From assembly GCA_905221605.1 (NCBI GenBank), contig CAJNDS010001813.1, positions 126,001 to 190,000 on the forward strand: a stretch of DNA of 64,000 nucleotides, read 5' to 3'. The notes under the pieces are model-generated. The model saw only the letters and a program-made list of their open reading frames with translations. It ran no database searches and was not told the DNA's origin. The position numbers and the translations under genes are program-made. This document shows positions 12,860 to 22,216 of this stretch, piece after piece (positions within the stretch are counted from its first letter, which is position 1; each line of letters opens with the position of its first letter). The stretch is from Symbiodinium natans. Its lineage: Eukaryota > Sar > Dinophyceae > Suessiales > Symbiodiniaceae.

Positions 12860-13200
12860 CGACATGCTGCCTTCTGGCCCCAGATGATCTCCGACTTCCT
12901 AGTGTCCCAATCAGCCACTGTTCCCAAGTGACCCCCCCAAGAAATCGCCAACAGCTCGCCTCAAGTTCGGCAAGTGTTCACGACGCACATATCCCAAGCT
13001 TTCGCAGTGTTTTATCTTAGTGTGCTCTGAACATGTTCGATATGTGAGATTTGAATGGCTGGCTTGGCGTTGGCTGGCTCCGGTTTGGTTTCGTGATGAG
13101 TATTGTTTGGGTGGCCTCGGGGTGGGCATGTCTTCACACTTTTGCGTTCAGCTGACCAATGCTACACCCTAAACCCTAAACCCTGAACCCTAAACCCTAA

Positions 13201-13262
13201 ATTAAAGAACCCCACTAAACCCAAACAGGCTAAGGATCTAAAGTTACAGCAAAGTCACCTCC
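13201..13262 (+). mobile_element. MITE-like family D, internal fragment
   Basis: Shares CCAAACAGGCTAAGGATCTA and the following AAGTTACAG with the full copy at 17702-17877; its left side begins at a telomere array. Confidence 0.75.
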
Positions 13263-13639
13263 AGCGCGATAGAGGGTCGAGGAGCCGCTGCTCCCGTCTC
13301 TGAAGGTGACGCGGCATGTCTCCTGGCCTCGCGCGTCAGTAGCCCTAAACCCTAAACCCTAAACCCTAAAACCGAAACCCTAAACCCTAAACCCTAAACC
13401 CTAAACCCTAGACCCTAAACCCTATACACTAACCGCACCGGCCACACCCGTGTCAGTTTAGTACGATGACAGTCGAGCGTCTCACTTACACAACTTGGTA
13501 GCCCAGTAACCATATTATAATAGGGGCACCTTTTTCTGGGTTGGTTATTTTAATTTATCTTATAAGGGAAACCACAACCAAAAAGGGGTAAAGAAACCAC
13601 TCTACCAAGACAAAAAGAAAGCGCTACAAAAATTCAAGA

Positions 13640-13698
13640 TCTCAGCAGCCCTAAACCCTAAACTCTAAACCCTAAACCCTAAACAATGTCTCAGCAGC
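13640..13698. repeat. Telomere array insertion with 10-bp duplication
   Basis: TCTCAGCAGC at 13640-13649 is repeated at 13689-13698 on either side of a 39-base CCCTAAA array. The right copy contains the stop codon of the small secreted protein. Confidence 0.8.
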
Positions 13699-14395
13699 AC
13701 ATGTACTCTGCCGGAGGCAGCTTGGGCCAGTATCGAGGATTCTCGTCGTTGAACTCGGCTACCGTCATCACATGGCCGTCATCGCCGTACTTCCGGTAGG
13801 TCTTGAAAGGCCCTTCCTTGGCTGACTTCTGAACCCTCCTAAAAGTCTAACTTTTAGGCTCGTTCTTGTAGTTTCTGCAAAAACCCAAAAGGTTAAAGTT
13901 CGAGGGGCCAGCCAGAAGAAACCCTGAACCCTAAACCCTAAACCCTAAACCCTAAAAAGCCCAGCTTCTCTCACTTTGCAATTTTGCATGTTGAGGTTCT
14001 TGAAGAGCGAGCCCGTGTCGGCCTGGACGCCGTTGCATTTGGGGGTTTTAGGGTTTAGGGTTTAGGGTTTAGGCTTTAGGGCTTTCGGGCTTTAGGGCTT
14101 TAGGGCTTTAGGGGTTTAGGGGTTTAGGGGTTTAGGGGTTTAGGGGTTTAGGGTTTAGGTGTTTAGGGTTTAGGTTTAGGGTGCCGGCCTGGACACCGTT
14201 GCATTTCGGGGTGCAGCACTTTCCCCAGCCATAGACGCATGCGGAGGACTCTGCACCTGAATGCCCGGTGAAGTCCTCTGGCCAGGGTTTAGGGTTTAGG
14301 GTTTAGGGTTTAGGGTTTAGGGCTTAGGGGCTGAAGTCCTCTGGCCGCAAGGCAGAGATCGTGAAGATCTCGAGGCAAAGCCAAAGGAAGCGCAT
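13691..14395 (-). CDS. Small secreted protein gene with telomere-array introns (4 exons, 109 codons)
   Basis: Exons 14395-14340, 14275-14189, 14022-13975 and 13828-13691 join in phase 0 throughout and end at TGA 13693-13691 (exon 1 may end at 14339 depending on which base of the duplicate is counted). The protein starts MRFLWLCLEIFTISALRPE, a signal-peptide-like N-terminus, continues ESSACVYGWGKCCTPKCNG, SLFKNLNMQNCK and KEGPFKTYRKYGDDGHVM, and ends PPAEYMCC. It has eight or so Cys and is probably secreted; I do not recognise the family. Intron 1 is GA-AG, intron 2 is GC-AG, intron 3 is GT-AG. Introns 1 and 2 consist of a telomere array plus one copy of a duplicated exon sequence (15 bp perfect; 29 bp with 3 mismatches). 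Intron 3 holds MITE-like element E and a CCCTAAA array. A further array with a 10-bp duplication starts right at the stop codon. Confidence 0.75.
13835..13920 (+). mobile_element. MITE-like element E, copy 1 (in an intron)
   Basis: 86 bases with an internal inverted motif (AAAAGTCTAACTTTTAGG) and the end CAGCCAGAAGAA. The right end abuts a CCCTAAA array. Matches 38933-39021. Confidence 0.8.
14017..14211. repeat. Telomere array flanked by 29-bp direct duplication
   Basis: 14017-14045 and 14183-14211 are the same exon sequence (core GGCCTGGAC, CCGTTGCATTT) with three mismatches. Between them is an impure TTTAGGG array (14046-14182) with TTTAGGGGT and GCTTTAGG variants. Confidence 0.9.
14269..14346. 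repeat. Telomere array flanked by perfect 15-bp duplication
   Basis: TGAAGTCCTCTGGCC occurs at 14269-14283 and 14332-14346; the 48 bases between are AGGG(TTTAGGG)n ending GGCTTAGGGGC. Confidence 0.93.
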
Positions 14396-14488
14396 GATGC
14401 AAGTCACAAACTACAAGGAGGCTGAGGAGCTGAACCTGGCTAAGGTCACAGCTGCGGCATATCAACTTTTTTACCCTGCACCCTACTA

Positions 14489-14590
14489 GGGTTAGGGTTT
14501 AGGGTTTAGGGTTTAGGGTTTAGGGTTTAGGGTTTAGGGTTTAGGGTTTAGGGTTTAGGGTTTAGGGTTTAGGGTTTAGGGTTCAGGGTG
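14489..14590 (+). repeat. Long uninterrupted TTTAGGG array
   Basis: About 14 perfect heptamers in a row, directly upstream (minus strand) of the small secreted protein gene. Confidence 0.97.
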
Positions 14591-14642
14591 TAGGGCTTAA
14601 ACCCTAGATCCACGACCCTCGACCATGAGGTTTCAAATTCGG

Positions 14643-14731
14643 GATGTATGGCTTTAGGGCTAAACTAAACCCTAAACCCTAAACCCTAAACCCTAAACCA
14701 CCCTAAACCCCGAGCTCAAGATGTATGGGTT
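14643..14731. repeat. CCCTAAA array flanked by 12-bp duplication
   Basis: GATGTATGGCTT at 14643-14654 is repeated as GATGTATGGGTT at 14720-14731 around a 65-base array. Confidence 0.75.
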
Positions 14732-14759
14732 GAAGGTCGGAAGGGAGGGGGGTTCAAGG

Positions 14760-14885
14760 GGAGTATCTCACCCAAGGTTCCCCAACACATCCTTACTACT
14801 CCCTGAGGCTCCCTAAGCTTCCGTAAGGTTGCCCTAGGGAACTACTCCCCCATATGAACCTTAGGTTCTTAGGGAGGGGAACTTC
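14760..14885 (+). mobile_element. MITE-like family K, copy 1
   Basis: Contains CCCAAGGTTCCCCAACAC and TACTACTCCCTGAGGC. Inverted relatives are at 32615-32705 and a direct relative at 52943-53060. Confidence 0.65.
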
Positions 14886-15189
14886 TTTCGGGTTTAGGGT
14901 TTAGGGTTTAGGGTGTAGGGTTTAGGGTTTAGGGGCTGTACCTGAATCGTACCTGGAACCAGGCCCACAACCAGACCTAAACTTTGAAGTTGGGAGGGTA
15001 AATTAGGGTTTAGGGTTTAGGCTGTTGGTGACAGCTTTTCCGGCTTGAGGTTTAATTAGGGCTAAGGGTTTAGGCCGCGCGCATGGGAACGAAGGTTTGG
15101 GGTTCGCCTTGTACCCCTCAGAGCACAACACAGCACGATTCTGTTGCCGCCCATGCCGTCAAGAACTTCTTTGAAAAGTCCTCAGAACC

Positions 15190-15297
15190 TAGAGACTCCA
15201 AAACCCCTTACGTAAGGAATATGCCTTACGTCATACTACGGCTCCTTGTGTAATTTAAGGCAATTTCCTTAACGAAGGGGCGTTGGAGTCTCTGGGA
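15190..15297. mobile_element. MITE-like family C, copy 1
   Basis: Terminal inverted repeats AGAGACTCCAAAACCCCTTA and its complement near 15266-15295 (one inserted G). Confidence 0.85.
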
Positions 15298-15558
15298 ATC
15301 TCTCAGACGTGTAATAAATGTGCGCGAAGACTCCTCCAGAATCTCATGAGTGCCATAGTCCTCGAGGAGGTGCTCTTGTGGCAAGGAATTTGACAGGCCC
15401 ATGTACCGATGTATATACTTGGGTCCTAAAGCTACTAGATTGGAAGCCCTTTAAGGCACAAGTATACACTATACGGGACCCTAAACCCTAAACCCTAAAC
15501 CCTAAACCCTAAAGCCTAAAGCCTACATGGACCCTTCTGAAAGTGCTGTCTCTTGCAG

Positions 15559-15631
15559 CTTGAAGAAAAATGCAAGGGGCAGCGCCGCACCGAGACTGCG
15601 CGCCCCAGCTGTCAGATCTGGGCCCTGAACT
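15559..15631 (+). CDS. Isolated exon, + strand
   Basis: Acceptor CTCTTGCAG, then LEEKCKGQRRTETARPSCQ and IWALN, then a donor GTTTAGGG that is the first unit of a telomere array. No family recognised. Confidence 0.45.
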
Positions 15632-15877
15632 GTTTAGGGTTTAGGGTTTAGGGTTTCGGGTTTGGGGTTTAGGGTTTAGGGTTTCGGGTTTGGGGTTTAG
15701 GGCCCCTCCTAAGCCCCCAAACCCTAACCCCTGCAAGTGGCTGGAGGGCCCACAAAACTAAACAACCACCATTAGGGGTAGGGTTTAGGGCTGAGGGTTT
15801 AGGGCTTGGGGTTGGGGCTACCCTGTTTAAGAGAGCCTGAAGAGGGTTAAGAAAGATTCCCTTGTCAGGGTCCCCCT

Positions 15878-16046
15878 ACTTGGAGGTTCATGGTACTTAG
15901 CAACTAATTATAACTGTACTTATAGCTGTACTTATAACCATATTAGGGCACTTAAGACCCTAAACCCTATATACCCTAGACCCTGACCCCTAAACCCTAA
16001 ACCCGGGGCTTATAAGTGGGTTATTAAGTACCATGAACCTCCAAGG
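15878..16046. mobile_element. MITE-like family A, copy 1, split by a telomere-repeat insertion
   Basis: Terminal repeats TACTTGGAGGTTCATGGTAC and its complement. The centre reads CACTTAAG, then 48 bases of degenerate CCCTAAA repeat (15957-16004), then GGGGCTTATAAGTGGG. The related copy at 52186-52310 has CACTTAAGGGGCTTATAAG with nothing between. Confidence 0.9.
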
Positions 16047-16890
16047 AATCCTACCCTAGGAACCATGCGGTACAGGATGAGGATGGCTCACCCACTCTAG
16101 GGTTTAGGGTTTAGGGCTAGACTCGTATCCCTTTTTCGGGTCCTCTGTGGACAAACCCCTAAACCCTAAGCCCTAAGGAGCCGGAGCAAGAAGCAACTTT
16201 AGGGTGGTGGGGTTGAAAATGTTCGAATTGTTCAGGATTTAGGGTGTTAGGGCTTTAGGTTTCATGCAACCCAGACCTTAAGAGCGACATCCACCAACCC
16301 CCGGCGCGCGACAACCCAGCTGCCGAAGAGCTGCAACCCTGAAAAAAGCAAGCTCATGGGCGTTTCCGAGCTTGCCTTCAGTAGAGCAGCTCTGCATGCT
16401 CAAGGTGTGGTTGGCAGGGTTTCGGGCTTAGCGCTTAAGGCTTAGTAGGCCCTGAACCCTAAACTCTACACCCGTACACCTCAACCCTAAACCGTTTAAC
16501 CCCGAAACCCCTAAACCCAAGCCCTTTCACCCCTAAACCCCAAATCCTCAAGCCCCTAAACCCTAAACCCTAAACCCTAAAAAACCCTAAACCCTAAACC
16601 CTAAACCCTAAACCCTAAACCCCAAGCCCTAAACCCCAAACCCCGAAACCTGTAAACCCTAAGACCTGGGGACTGGGCCCAGCAGTCCTGACAGGGGTTT
16701 AGGGTTTAGGGTTTAGGGTTTATAAGGCAGGCTTAAGGTTTGAGGGGGTGTAGGGGCTTCGGAATCTAGAGGTTTGGGGTTTAGGGTGTAAGGGCTGAGG
16801 AATCTTGGAGTTTAGGCTTTAGGGCTTGAGGGTAGAGACTAGATATTTAGGGTTTAGGGTTTAGGGTTTAGGGTTTCGCCACTCCTGCAG

Positions 16891-16948
16891 TCACCAAGGC
16901 ATGCGGACGCTGCGCGAAGATGCACATGCTTGGCTGAAGGATCGGTAG
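16891..16948 (+). CDS. Terminal exon of an unknown gene, + strand
   Basis: Acceptor CTCCTGCAG, then HQGMRTLREDAHAWLKDR and a TAG stop. Short; coding nature inferred from acceptor and composition. Confidence 0.4.
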
Positions 16949-17070
16949 ATAGTTGTCTCGAACTGGCAGCCGCTGGCCGAAATGACTAGGCTTCAACGTC
17001 GTTATCCGCAAACCCCCTAAACCCTAAACCCTAAACCCTAGACCCTAAACCCTAAACCCTAAACCCTTAC

Positions 17071-17140
17071 AGTGCAACACGATGCCAGGTTCACAGTCCC
17101 CATCCTCGAAACTGTCCTCGTTTTGTGAAATGTCTCGGTG
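17071..17140 (-). CDS. Exon with acidic peptide, - strand
   Basis: Reads QNEDSFEDGDCEPGIVLHC, with a donor GTAAGGG that runs straight into a telomere array. It resembles the acidic peptide encoded at 17480-17610, so an internal repeat of one protein is likely. Confidence 0.45.
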
Positions 17141-17249
17141 TGGCCGGCGGGGGTTAAGGGTTCTGGGTTTAGGGTTTAGGGTGTAGGCTTTAGGGTTTAG
17201 GGTTTAGGGTGCAGGCTTTAGGGTTTATAAAGCTTAGGGTTTAGGCTTT

Positions 17250-17308
17250 GGGGTTACATCCCCGACGCTGTCGCCGTTTTCGGGCCTGCGTACCTCGAAA
17301 AGCTGCCG
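17250..17308 (-). CDS. Short acidic exon fragment, - strand
   Basis: Reads QLFEVRRPENGDSVGDV; the end resembles the neighbouring acidic exons. Confidence 0.3.
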
Positions 17309-17311
17309 TTG

Positions 17312-17470
17312 TTCCCAAAGAACCCAACATATTCAATATATCCCTTAGTGAAGGAATATACCCTTAAATCAGAATAGGGTTTAGGGTTCAGGGTTCAGGG
17401 TTTAGGGTTTAGGGACCCTAATATGATTGAAGGTATACTCCTGAATTACAGGGCATTGGGCTCTCATGGG
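17312..17470. mobile_element. MITE-like family C, copy 4, with exactly five telomere units at its centre
   Basis: The two arms are complementary (CTTAAATCAGAATAGGG against ACCCTAATATGATTGAAGG). The 35 bases 17380-17414 between them are five heptamers (TTTAGGG, TTCAGGG, TTCAGGG, TTTAGGG, TTTAGGG), in register with the AGGG that ends the left arm. Confidence 0.88.
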
Positions 17471-17479
17471 TTCTCGCAT

Positions 17480-17610
17480 ACTCGCATCTTCATCTCGTGT
17501 TCATGAGCCAATAGGGTCAAGAATCGCAGGGGCCGGGGCGGGTCGGTATCGCCATCCTCGCAGCTGTCATCGTCTCTAAACAGGTCATCTTGGGTGACAT
17601 CCCCCATCGC
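17480..17610 (-). CDS. Exon with acidic peptide and Gln/His-rich lead, - strand
   Basis: Reads MGDVTQDDLFRDDDSCEDGD followed by TDPPRPLRFLTLLAHEHEM; upstream (to about 17660) a CAG-type stretch encodes HQQQQHQQQ. Acceptor and donor not fixed. Confidence 0.4.
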
Positions 17611-17701
17611 CAGCAACTGTGTGCAATGCCGTTGCTGCTGATGCTGCTGTTGCTGATGACGATTTAGGATGACCCTTGAAAACCGCAAATGAAATATTCC
17701 T

Positions 17702-17877
17702 AAACTTGGCTGCACATAGGAGGGTAGCTATAAATTAAACATTTAGCTGCCTTACTAGGAAACCCAATAAACCCAAAAAGGCTAAGGATCTAAAGTTGCA
17801 GTAACGCACCACAAAGATATGATCCCCTTAAACCCAAGGAAGATACGACATGTCCCAAGGGCCTACCTGGCGATGAT
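17702..17877 (+). mobile_element. MITE-like family D, fullest copy
   Basis: Starts TTGGCTGCACATAGGAGGGT and ends CCCAAGGGCCTACCTGG. Partial copies lie at 24680-24802 (cut by an array), 13201-13262, 31300-31368 (right end) and 10206-10237 (left end). Confidence 0.8.
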
Positions 17878-18749
17878 GATCCTTATGCTGCGGTTTAGGG
17901 TTTAGAATTTAGGGTTTAGGGTTTGGGGTTTGGGGTTTAGCTCATCATTGGTGCTCGCTGCTTCGGGCCCCCGGTGGTCGAGCTTGAAACACCAGCTCAC
18001 TTTTAGGTAGGTTGAGGGCAAGGGAGGCGCCTGAAAAAAATCACAATCGGTTTTTTCTGGTTTTTGGGGGGGTATGATTGTATAAGTATATAGGAACCAT
18101 AAAGGAATCCCATTAGTACTGTTTCTGACGCCTACAGACATACGTTTTCGACTCTGCGACTGCCATTTGCATTCGAGTTGGGGCTTTTGCCGCATCTACC
18201 GTGTCCAGCTGGAGCCATTCTCCAAGTCGATCTGCGACTCCCACCCAAGGTTGTGAATCAGTTGTGAATCCCTAAATGCTAAACTACCCTAAACCCTAAA
18301 CCCTAACCCTAAACCCTAAACCCTAAACCCCAAACCCTAAACCCTAAACCCTAAACCCTGAACCCGAAACCCCCAAGGTCGGAACAAACAAACTGTGCCA
18401 CCCTACCCTGCCCAAGAACAGCAAAGGCCACAACAAGGATTCTTCGGGGCTGAATGCCCTAGCCCCGGTTTAGAGTTTAGGGTTTAGGGTTTAGGGTTTA
18501 GGGTTTAGGGTTTAGGGTTTAGGGTTTAGGGTTTAACAGCCCATGCCCAAAAGGATTGAAGCAAAAAGCCCAAAATCACCCAAAGCCCGCCCCATCTAGG
18601 CTTGATCTGACCTTTCGGCCCTCGCTCCCTGCCAAATCCTGAACCCTAAGCCCTTTGGATCACTTCCTTACCCTAAACCCTAAACCCTAAACCCTAAACC
18701 CTAAACCCTAAACCGTGGCCAATAAGCAAGGAATGACAGGTGTAGGGGT

Positions 18750-18910
18750 CGGCGTATGTTTCCCACGGGTATGTTTCGGGGAATGTTTCGGGGGCATGTT
18801 TCGGGTATGTTTCGTGGCATCATGAGCTACTTTACCTGCAATTTCGGGGGGGTATGTTACGGGGTATGTTTCGGGGGTATGTTTCGGGGTATGTTACGGG
18901 GTATGTTTCG
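18750..18910 (+). repeat. Imperfect tandem repeat of TATGTTTCGGGG
   Basis: About ten degenerate copies of a 12-14 base unit. The Met-Phe-Arg-Gly frame across it is a repeat artefact. Confidence 0.85.
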
Positions 18911-19000
18911 CGGGTGTGCAACCCGTGTGCCCTTCTTAAACCTGGGCCCCCCCAAAAAACACAAACCCACATGGCTAAACTTTAGTACGCTTGTAAAACT

Positions 19001-19116
19001 CGACCCAGGAGTAACATAGGAATAAACAGGATGCCAATTTTGGTTTAAAGCCGTTTTTCAGAGAATCAACCCAAACCCCTTAAAACAAGTGAAGAAGGGC
19101 CTACTCTGGATCCTCG
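19001..19116. mobile_element. MITE-like family B, copy 1
   Basis: Ends CGACCCAGGAGTAA and its near complement CTACTCTGGATCCTCG; core GATGCCAATTTTGGTTTAAA. Confidence 0.85.
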
Positions 19117-19154
19117 AAACCAAGGACGTCTTTTGGCGGAGCCAGCTTCCCTAC

Positions 19155-19275
19155 ACTCTAAACCCTAAACCCTAAACCCTAAGCCCTAAGCCCTAAACCC
19201 TAAACCCTAAACCCTAAACCCTAAACCCTAAACCCTAAACCCTAGACCCTAAACCCTAAACCCTAAACCCTGAAC
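19155..19275 (+). repeat. Long CCCTAAA array
   Basis: About 17 units, mostly perfect, with CCCTAAG and CCCTAGA variants. Confidence 0.96.
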
Positions 19276-19399
19276 ATGCTGTGGCTGGGAGGCGCGGGTC
19301 TTCTCGCGCGGCAAAGATGGTACCGCTATGTGTGCTTCTTCCGGCGAGGAGTGGCTTCTTTTGCCTCTCCGGCCTGCCCCAAACGCAAAATTCTAAGTT
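19276..19399 (+). CDS. Candidate first exon, + strand
   Basis: ATG directly after a CCCTAAA array, then MLWLGGAGLLARQRWYRYVC and FFRRGVASFASPACPKRK, open to a possible donor GTCATACCC that enters the next array. Hydrophobic and basic; no family recognised. Confidence 0.4.
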
Positions 19400-19450
19400 G
19401 TCATACCCTAAACCCTAAACCCTAAACCCTAAACCCTACACCCTAAACCG

Positions 19451-19517
19451 TCAACCCAGAGCCGTACATGACCCGGTTGAGGGCTTCGGCAACTGACACA
19501 AACCACGTGTGCAACAT
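19451..19517 (-). CDS. Exon-like stretch, - strand
   Basis: Reads MLHTWFVSVAEALNRVMYGS. Bounded by an array on its 3' side. Confidence 0.35.
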
Positions 19518-19770
19518 GGCGAATTCGAATCAAGGTGGGCCCTTGATTTCAAGTTCTCTGATTCTAAACCCTAAACCCTGAGGCCCTAAGCCCTAAACAT
19601 CTCAAATATCCCAAGGTCCGACCGAGGAACGATGTGACCAAGGGGTCTACACAAGATGAGACCGAGTTCTGAGCTTCATCGATACCTGGTCCAACTTGGT
19701 CAGCAGATGCCTGGAAGCCCAAGGTTGTAAAGTGGACAAGCCCAACACTACCACTTCCTAAACCTAGAAG

Positions 19771-19855
19771 CCCCTAGAAGCCCCTAGAAGCCCCCAGAAG
19801 CCCCTAGAAGCCCCTACAAGCCCCTAGAAGCCCCTGCAAGCCCCTATAAAATTCT
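19771..19855 (+). repeat. Tandem repeat AAGCCCCTAG
   Basis: About eight 10-base copies, a shortened relative of CCCTAAA. Confidence 0.9.
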
Positions 19856-20545
19856 GTAAACCCCTAAACCTAAACCCCAGACCCTAGACCCCTAAAACCC
19901 CTAAAACCCTTAAAACCCCTAAACCCCTAACCCCCTAAACCCTAAACCCAAAACCTTAAACCCCTAAACCCCTAGACCCCTAAAATCCTTACCTAGAAGG
20001 GGGAGTTAAAGTTCAGAGCTGTGGGGTGGTGAAGGGGCTCAGGCCAGACGCCAGATTTAGGACCTGGGGTCCTGGTTGAAAGGGATTCTACGTATACTCT
20101 ATTTTGGGGGGAAAAAGGGGTACACATATTCTAGGAATCCCCCGTATGTGCGGATACTTCCCGCCCTGCGTCGCTAGACCCTAAACCCTCAACCCTCAAC
20201 CCTCAACCCTAAACCCTAAACCCTAAACCCTTCACCTGCTTCCCCATGGGCAAGGGCTTGTCCACATCTTGGATTTAGAGGTCGATTGGACTCGGAAGCC
20301 GACACCTACCTTGCTCACTGTCATGTGTGCCCTGGAAAGATCTGAAGCGTCTCCTGATTAGGGTTTAGGGTTTAGGGTTTAGGGTTTAGGGTTTAGGGTT
20401 TGGGGCTTGGGGTTTAGGGTTTAGGGTTTAGGGTTTAGGGCTGGGCCATGCACCCACCAAGTACCCCTGCCTCTGCACCACACACATGTCGGAGAGCTGC
20501 TTTCTGAGCTTTCGCGTCTGAGTACCTCCACACATACAGCTGGCT

Positions 20546-20750
20546 GGTTCTTAGTAGGGAATGAGGGAATACTTGGAGGTTCATGGGATATAACCCCCAT
20601 TATAGAAATCTACTGACAACCTACTTAGGGGACTTGGGGGGGCTATAAGTACAGTTATAACTGGGGTTATGAGTACCCGTGCAAGGGCCCAATATACTCC
20701 CTTAAAGGGTGTCTATGGGGCCCTACTTCCCGTATTCCCTACTAAGAGCC
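20546..20750. mobile_element. MITE-like family I with family-A ends nested inside
   Basis: Outer inverted repeats GGTTCTTAGTAGGGAATG and ATTCCCTACTAAGAGCC; inner ACTTGGAGGTTCATGGG and GAGTACCCGTGCAAGG. A fragment of the outer family is at 23787-23812. Confidence 0.8.
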
Positions 20751-21371
20751 ACGGGGGGACAACCTGTAGCACCACGTCCAGGTTTGAGGCGTGCTTAGCC
20801 CTACACCTTCTCAACACTCAACCCCTAGACCCTTAATTGACCCTTAACCCCTAACCCCTAAACCCTAAACCCTAAACCCTACACCCTCTGAACACTAAAC
20901 ACTGTAGCAAACCGCGTGTAAGGCACTGAACCCGGTTTTCCCTGAGCCTGACAAGCCCGAGCGCAGGACCTTCCGGCACCCTAAGCCCTTGAGTTTAGGG
21001 TTTAGGGTTTAGGGTTTAGGGTTTAGTAGGGTTTAGGGTTTAGGTAAACCCTGTTTTCCGTAAACCTTGGAAGACCGACAAACTAACTCAATCCTCAACC
21101 CTGTCGACCGCCCTAAATATCGCCAAATTCGAAGGGTGTGGAGTACTGAAAGTTCATCCTAATCTCTAAACCCTAAACCCTAGATCCTAAGCAAAAAAAA
21201 GTAAACCCTCAACCCTACACCCACCTATCTCCACTCCTTTTGACACATTCGAAACGGGTAGTTGGCAAAGGAGCCACAAAATGCGCCCAAAGAGGGAGGG
21301 TTTAGGGTTTAGGGTTTGGGGTTAGGGTTTAGGGTTTGGGGTTTGGGGTTTAGGAGCAACCCCCAAAAGAC

Positions 21372-21671
21372 GTGGAGGTTCACGGGTACTTGTAAGTAGG
21401 GCTGTGAGTGCCCTGAGTAAAGTTAAACACATGAAGTACGGTTTATATTCCTTGTATCCCCAAAAGGACATCCAATATGTGCACTCACCAAAATGAAAAG
21501 GCAACCTTATATACACTCACCAATAACAGTAATATAAACCCTGCTTCATATAGTCCCTTACTTATGACCCTAGGTATAAGTTCCTAAACCCTAAGACCTA
21601 AACCCTAAACCCTGCTTCATATAGTTCATTACATTGATTCCCTAGGTATAAGTACCCATGAACCTCCAAGT
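21372..21671. mobile_element. MITE-like family A, long copy with nested element and telomere insertion
   Basis: Ends GTGGAGGTTCACGGGTACTT and AAGTACCCATGAACCTCCA. Inside is a block shared with 27075-27185 (CTTATATACACTCACCAA, ACCCTGCTTCATATAG). A 23-base degenerate CCCTAAA stretch near 21584-21606 lies between two copies (21536-21583, 21607-21655) of the same 48-base sequence. Confidence 0.8.
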
Positions 21672-21887
21672 GCACCGCGCCTGGGCCCCTACAGGATAGC
21701 AGGCGCCTTCACACGTTCGAGGTTTAGGGACCCTCACTGCCCTGAACCACTAAACCCTAAACCCGAAACCCGAAACCCTAAACCCGGAACCCACTAAACC
21801 GCAACATCTCAGCCCAGGTCGCTGAGGGTGAACAGATCAATGGCCCGCGCGTTTCCTCGCACTTGCCTCAGTATCTTGACACAAGAG

Positions 21888-21990
21888 GAACCAGGGTATA
21901 AAAAGGGTGCACTTTTTTTGGTTTAAAGGGGTTTATACGGAGGGGAACCTGACCCGAAACAAACGAGACAGAGCCTACTCTGGGCCCTAG
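21888..21990. mobile_element. MITE-like family B, copy 2
   Basis: Core AAAAAGGGTGCACTTTTTTT and end GCCTACTCTGGGCCCTAG. Confidence 0.75.
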
Positions 21991-22216
21991 GTATTTGTTG
22001 ATGAGAATGCAGCGAGAAACCCAAAACCCTATTCACCTGAAGCCCTATCATCAAACAACCTTAAGCCTCATAATAAGACTCATAAGCCCTATAAACCCTA
22101 AAGCGTAAACCCAAATTGTGAACAACCAAATAGCCATAAGCCTGGAAGCTACTAGCAGCTCCCCCAAAACAGGCCCCCTCGAAACCCACAAACCTATAAG
22201 TCTGAAACCCGAAAAG

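Noticed and set aside
18756-19019. Met-Phe-Arg-Gly repeat frame at 18.8 kb
   Set aside because: Generated by the TATGTTTCGGGG tandem repeat.
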